Shown here one piece after another: positions 62,640-64,000 of a stretch of DNA of 64,000 bases (positions are counted from its first letter, which is position 1; each line of letters starts with the position of its first letter). Source of the stretch: Megamerina dolium. Its lineage: Eukaryota; Arthropoda; Insecta; Diptera; Megamerinidae. The notes below the pieces were generated by a model. The model had not been told where the DNA came from. It ran no database searches and was given only the letters and a program-made list of their open reading frames with translations. The stretch lies in contig OY978525.1 of assembly GCA_963854835.1 (NCBI GenBank), positions 106,064,417-106,128,416 of the forward strand. The letters run 5' to 3'. The position numbers and the translations under genes are program-made.

Positions 62640-63415
62640 TCGATAATTGCTAATAATTTTTTTCTCCGTCTATTATTGTTGAATATCATAAATTTGCACA
62701 TTCATTCGCGGTAGTTTATAGTTTGTTTTACGTTTTGTTTTTGTTTTTTTTTTTTTGTTATGATTCTTTTTTGTAAGTGAAAATATTTTTATCACTTTAT
62801 CATATTGATGCTATGCATATATAGTAGACGACATTAAAATGTTTATGTGCAAGGTACAAGGTGTCAATTTTAAAGCCGCATTTATCTATGGACGGTTAGT
62901 TTGTGCAAAACATAATTTTTCAAATGGTCTCCCTCCAAATGGTCTCTTAATCAATTGTAGAAATATATCTGCAAAGAGAAAAAGGAAAAAAATTAAATTT
63001 ATTAATTAATTATTTTTATTATTATTACTTATATTTATAATGGACATATAACTGAATACATAGTTTAAATTAAAAATATTTCTCTCTGTAACACATTTAC
63101 TAGTTGATTTTTCGATATTCAGATAATGAAAAAAAGATATACACAGATGACGTTACAATTGTAGATTTCTACAAAGAAATGCGATATATAAATAATAAAT
63201 ATTTATATTTACAATGCACATGTAACTGAATTATACTAAAAAAAATCTCTTTCTGTAACACTAATCTGTTTGCTAATTGACTTTTCGATTAATCAAGTCA
63301 TTCAGTGGAAATGTAGAAATATAATATATATATGATGACGTTGGCAACCACTGACAATAGGATACGATATGTGAGAGCTAAGTGTTATTCCGTAGCATCA
63401 CCATAAATATCAAAG
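62640..63415. other. Region upstream of Mef2, nothing recognised
   Basis: AT-rich sequence with T runs near 62745. TACAAGGTGTCAATTTTAAA at 62857 resembles one end of mariner-like family A, but no second end or coding was seen. Confidence 0.35.
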
Positions 63416-63417
63416 TA

Positions 63418-64000
63418 CAGGGTTAGGCGATTGAAGTGTTACCAATTACACACAAGTATATCTGTCAAATCGATATTGCCAACTTCTTGAAATTCATCGC
63501 AATAACAGCTGTTTATATTGTTTACAAACTACCACAAGCATTTGCGTCTAAATTTTATAGAACAAAAATTATTCGAAATGGAATTCAAACGTAACGTAAT
63601 GATTGCGTTATATTTGGCTGAAAAATCACAACCAGCTATTGTTCGTGAGTTCAAATACTTCAAAGTGGTGGACGAAAAAAAAAACAGCAACAAATGGTTC
63701 AGAAAGTGAAGGCTCGACTTGAACGAAATCCATGTTGTAGTGGTAATCAAATGGCCAGAGAACTGAAAATATCCCAGCGAAGCATCCGACGCATATTTCA
63801 AAATGAGCTCAAGGTAAAGCCTTACCAAAAGCCGTTCCAAAAGGCACACTATTTTACACCAAAGCAACAAAAACTTAGACTTGAAAGAACAAAGGAGTTG
63901 TTATGCTTGAACGAACGTGGCGAATTTTCAAATATTGTGTTCTCTGATGAGAAAAATTTCCTAATGGACTACTCCATCTGCGCTATTTTGGAGAGTAAGG
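63418..64000 (+). mobile_element. Tc1/mariner-like element, 5' part, cut by the window end
   Basis: The left end is probably CAGGGTTAGGCGATTGAAGT after TA at 63416-63417. The transposase begins MEFKRNVMIALYLAEKS at 63578 (HTH). It has a frame break and probable small deletion near 63670-63695, then reads VQKVKARLERNPCCSGNQMA, RELKISQRSIRRIFQNELKV and FSNIVFSDEKNFLMDYS, where SDE carries the first catalytic Asp. Sequence features set it apart from the mariner at 18036. The right end lies outside the window. Confidence 0.75.

Noticed and set aside
62857..62890. TACAAGGTGTCAATTTTAAA as an end of mariner-like family A
   Set aside because: Only one end is visible, with no coding or second end within a plausible distance.

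Overview
The window looks like AT-rich nuclear DNA of a higher dipteran. A non-Drosophila acalyptrate fly such as a tephritid is my best guess. That placement is inferred from the three host genes and from the density of mariner, non-LTR and SINE relics; there is no direct species marker. Host genes are intron-containing, far apart and embedded in repeats. I saw no rRNA gene, functional tRNA gene, CRISPR array or bacterial-type operon.

Three host genes are supported. Fmrf (+, coding exon 24407-25480) encodes an FMRFamide prepropeptide with 11 RFG(R/K) copies. Etf-QO (+, six exons, 31276-33759) encodes the mitochondrial electron-transfer-flavoprotein:ubiquinone oxidoreductase, 605 aa when spliced. 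Mef2 (-, eight coding exons, 62438 down to 47658) encodes the MADS-box muscle transcription factor, 527 aa when spliced. Etf-QO and Mef2 converge across about 14 kb of AT-rich DNA. From memory, the same three genes lie together at 46C in Drosophila, so this looks like conserved microsynteny. The genes are functionally unrelated (neuropeptide, mitochondrial respiration, muscle transcription).

Layout: 1-24 kb is a repeat graveyard with relics of several Tc1/mariner lineages, RNase-H-bearing and RTE-like non-LTR retrotransposons, a tRNA-derived SINE, a hAT-like terminal-repeat element and a 1.3-kb dispersed repeat. Next comes Fmrf (24.4-25.5 kb), then a 1.3-kb foldback palindrome (27.4-28.7 kb) flanked by copies of another repeat, then Etf-QO. 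From 33.8 to 46.8 kb the sequence is mostly AT-rich with scattered transposon relics. Mef2 and its introns fill 47.6-62.4 kb. They hold two clear nested insertions: a SINE inside a terminal-inverted-repeat element, and an RTE-like retrotransposon inside a mariner-like element. The window ends inside another mariner-like element.

The observation I consider most worth following is that Mef2's terminal TAG is followed, in the same frame, by 267 further sense codons rich in Asn, Gln, Ser and His. This could be a stop-readthrough extension, an alternatively spliced tail, or a stop-free stretch produced by triplet repeats.
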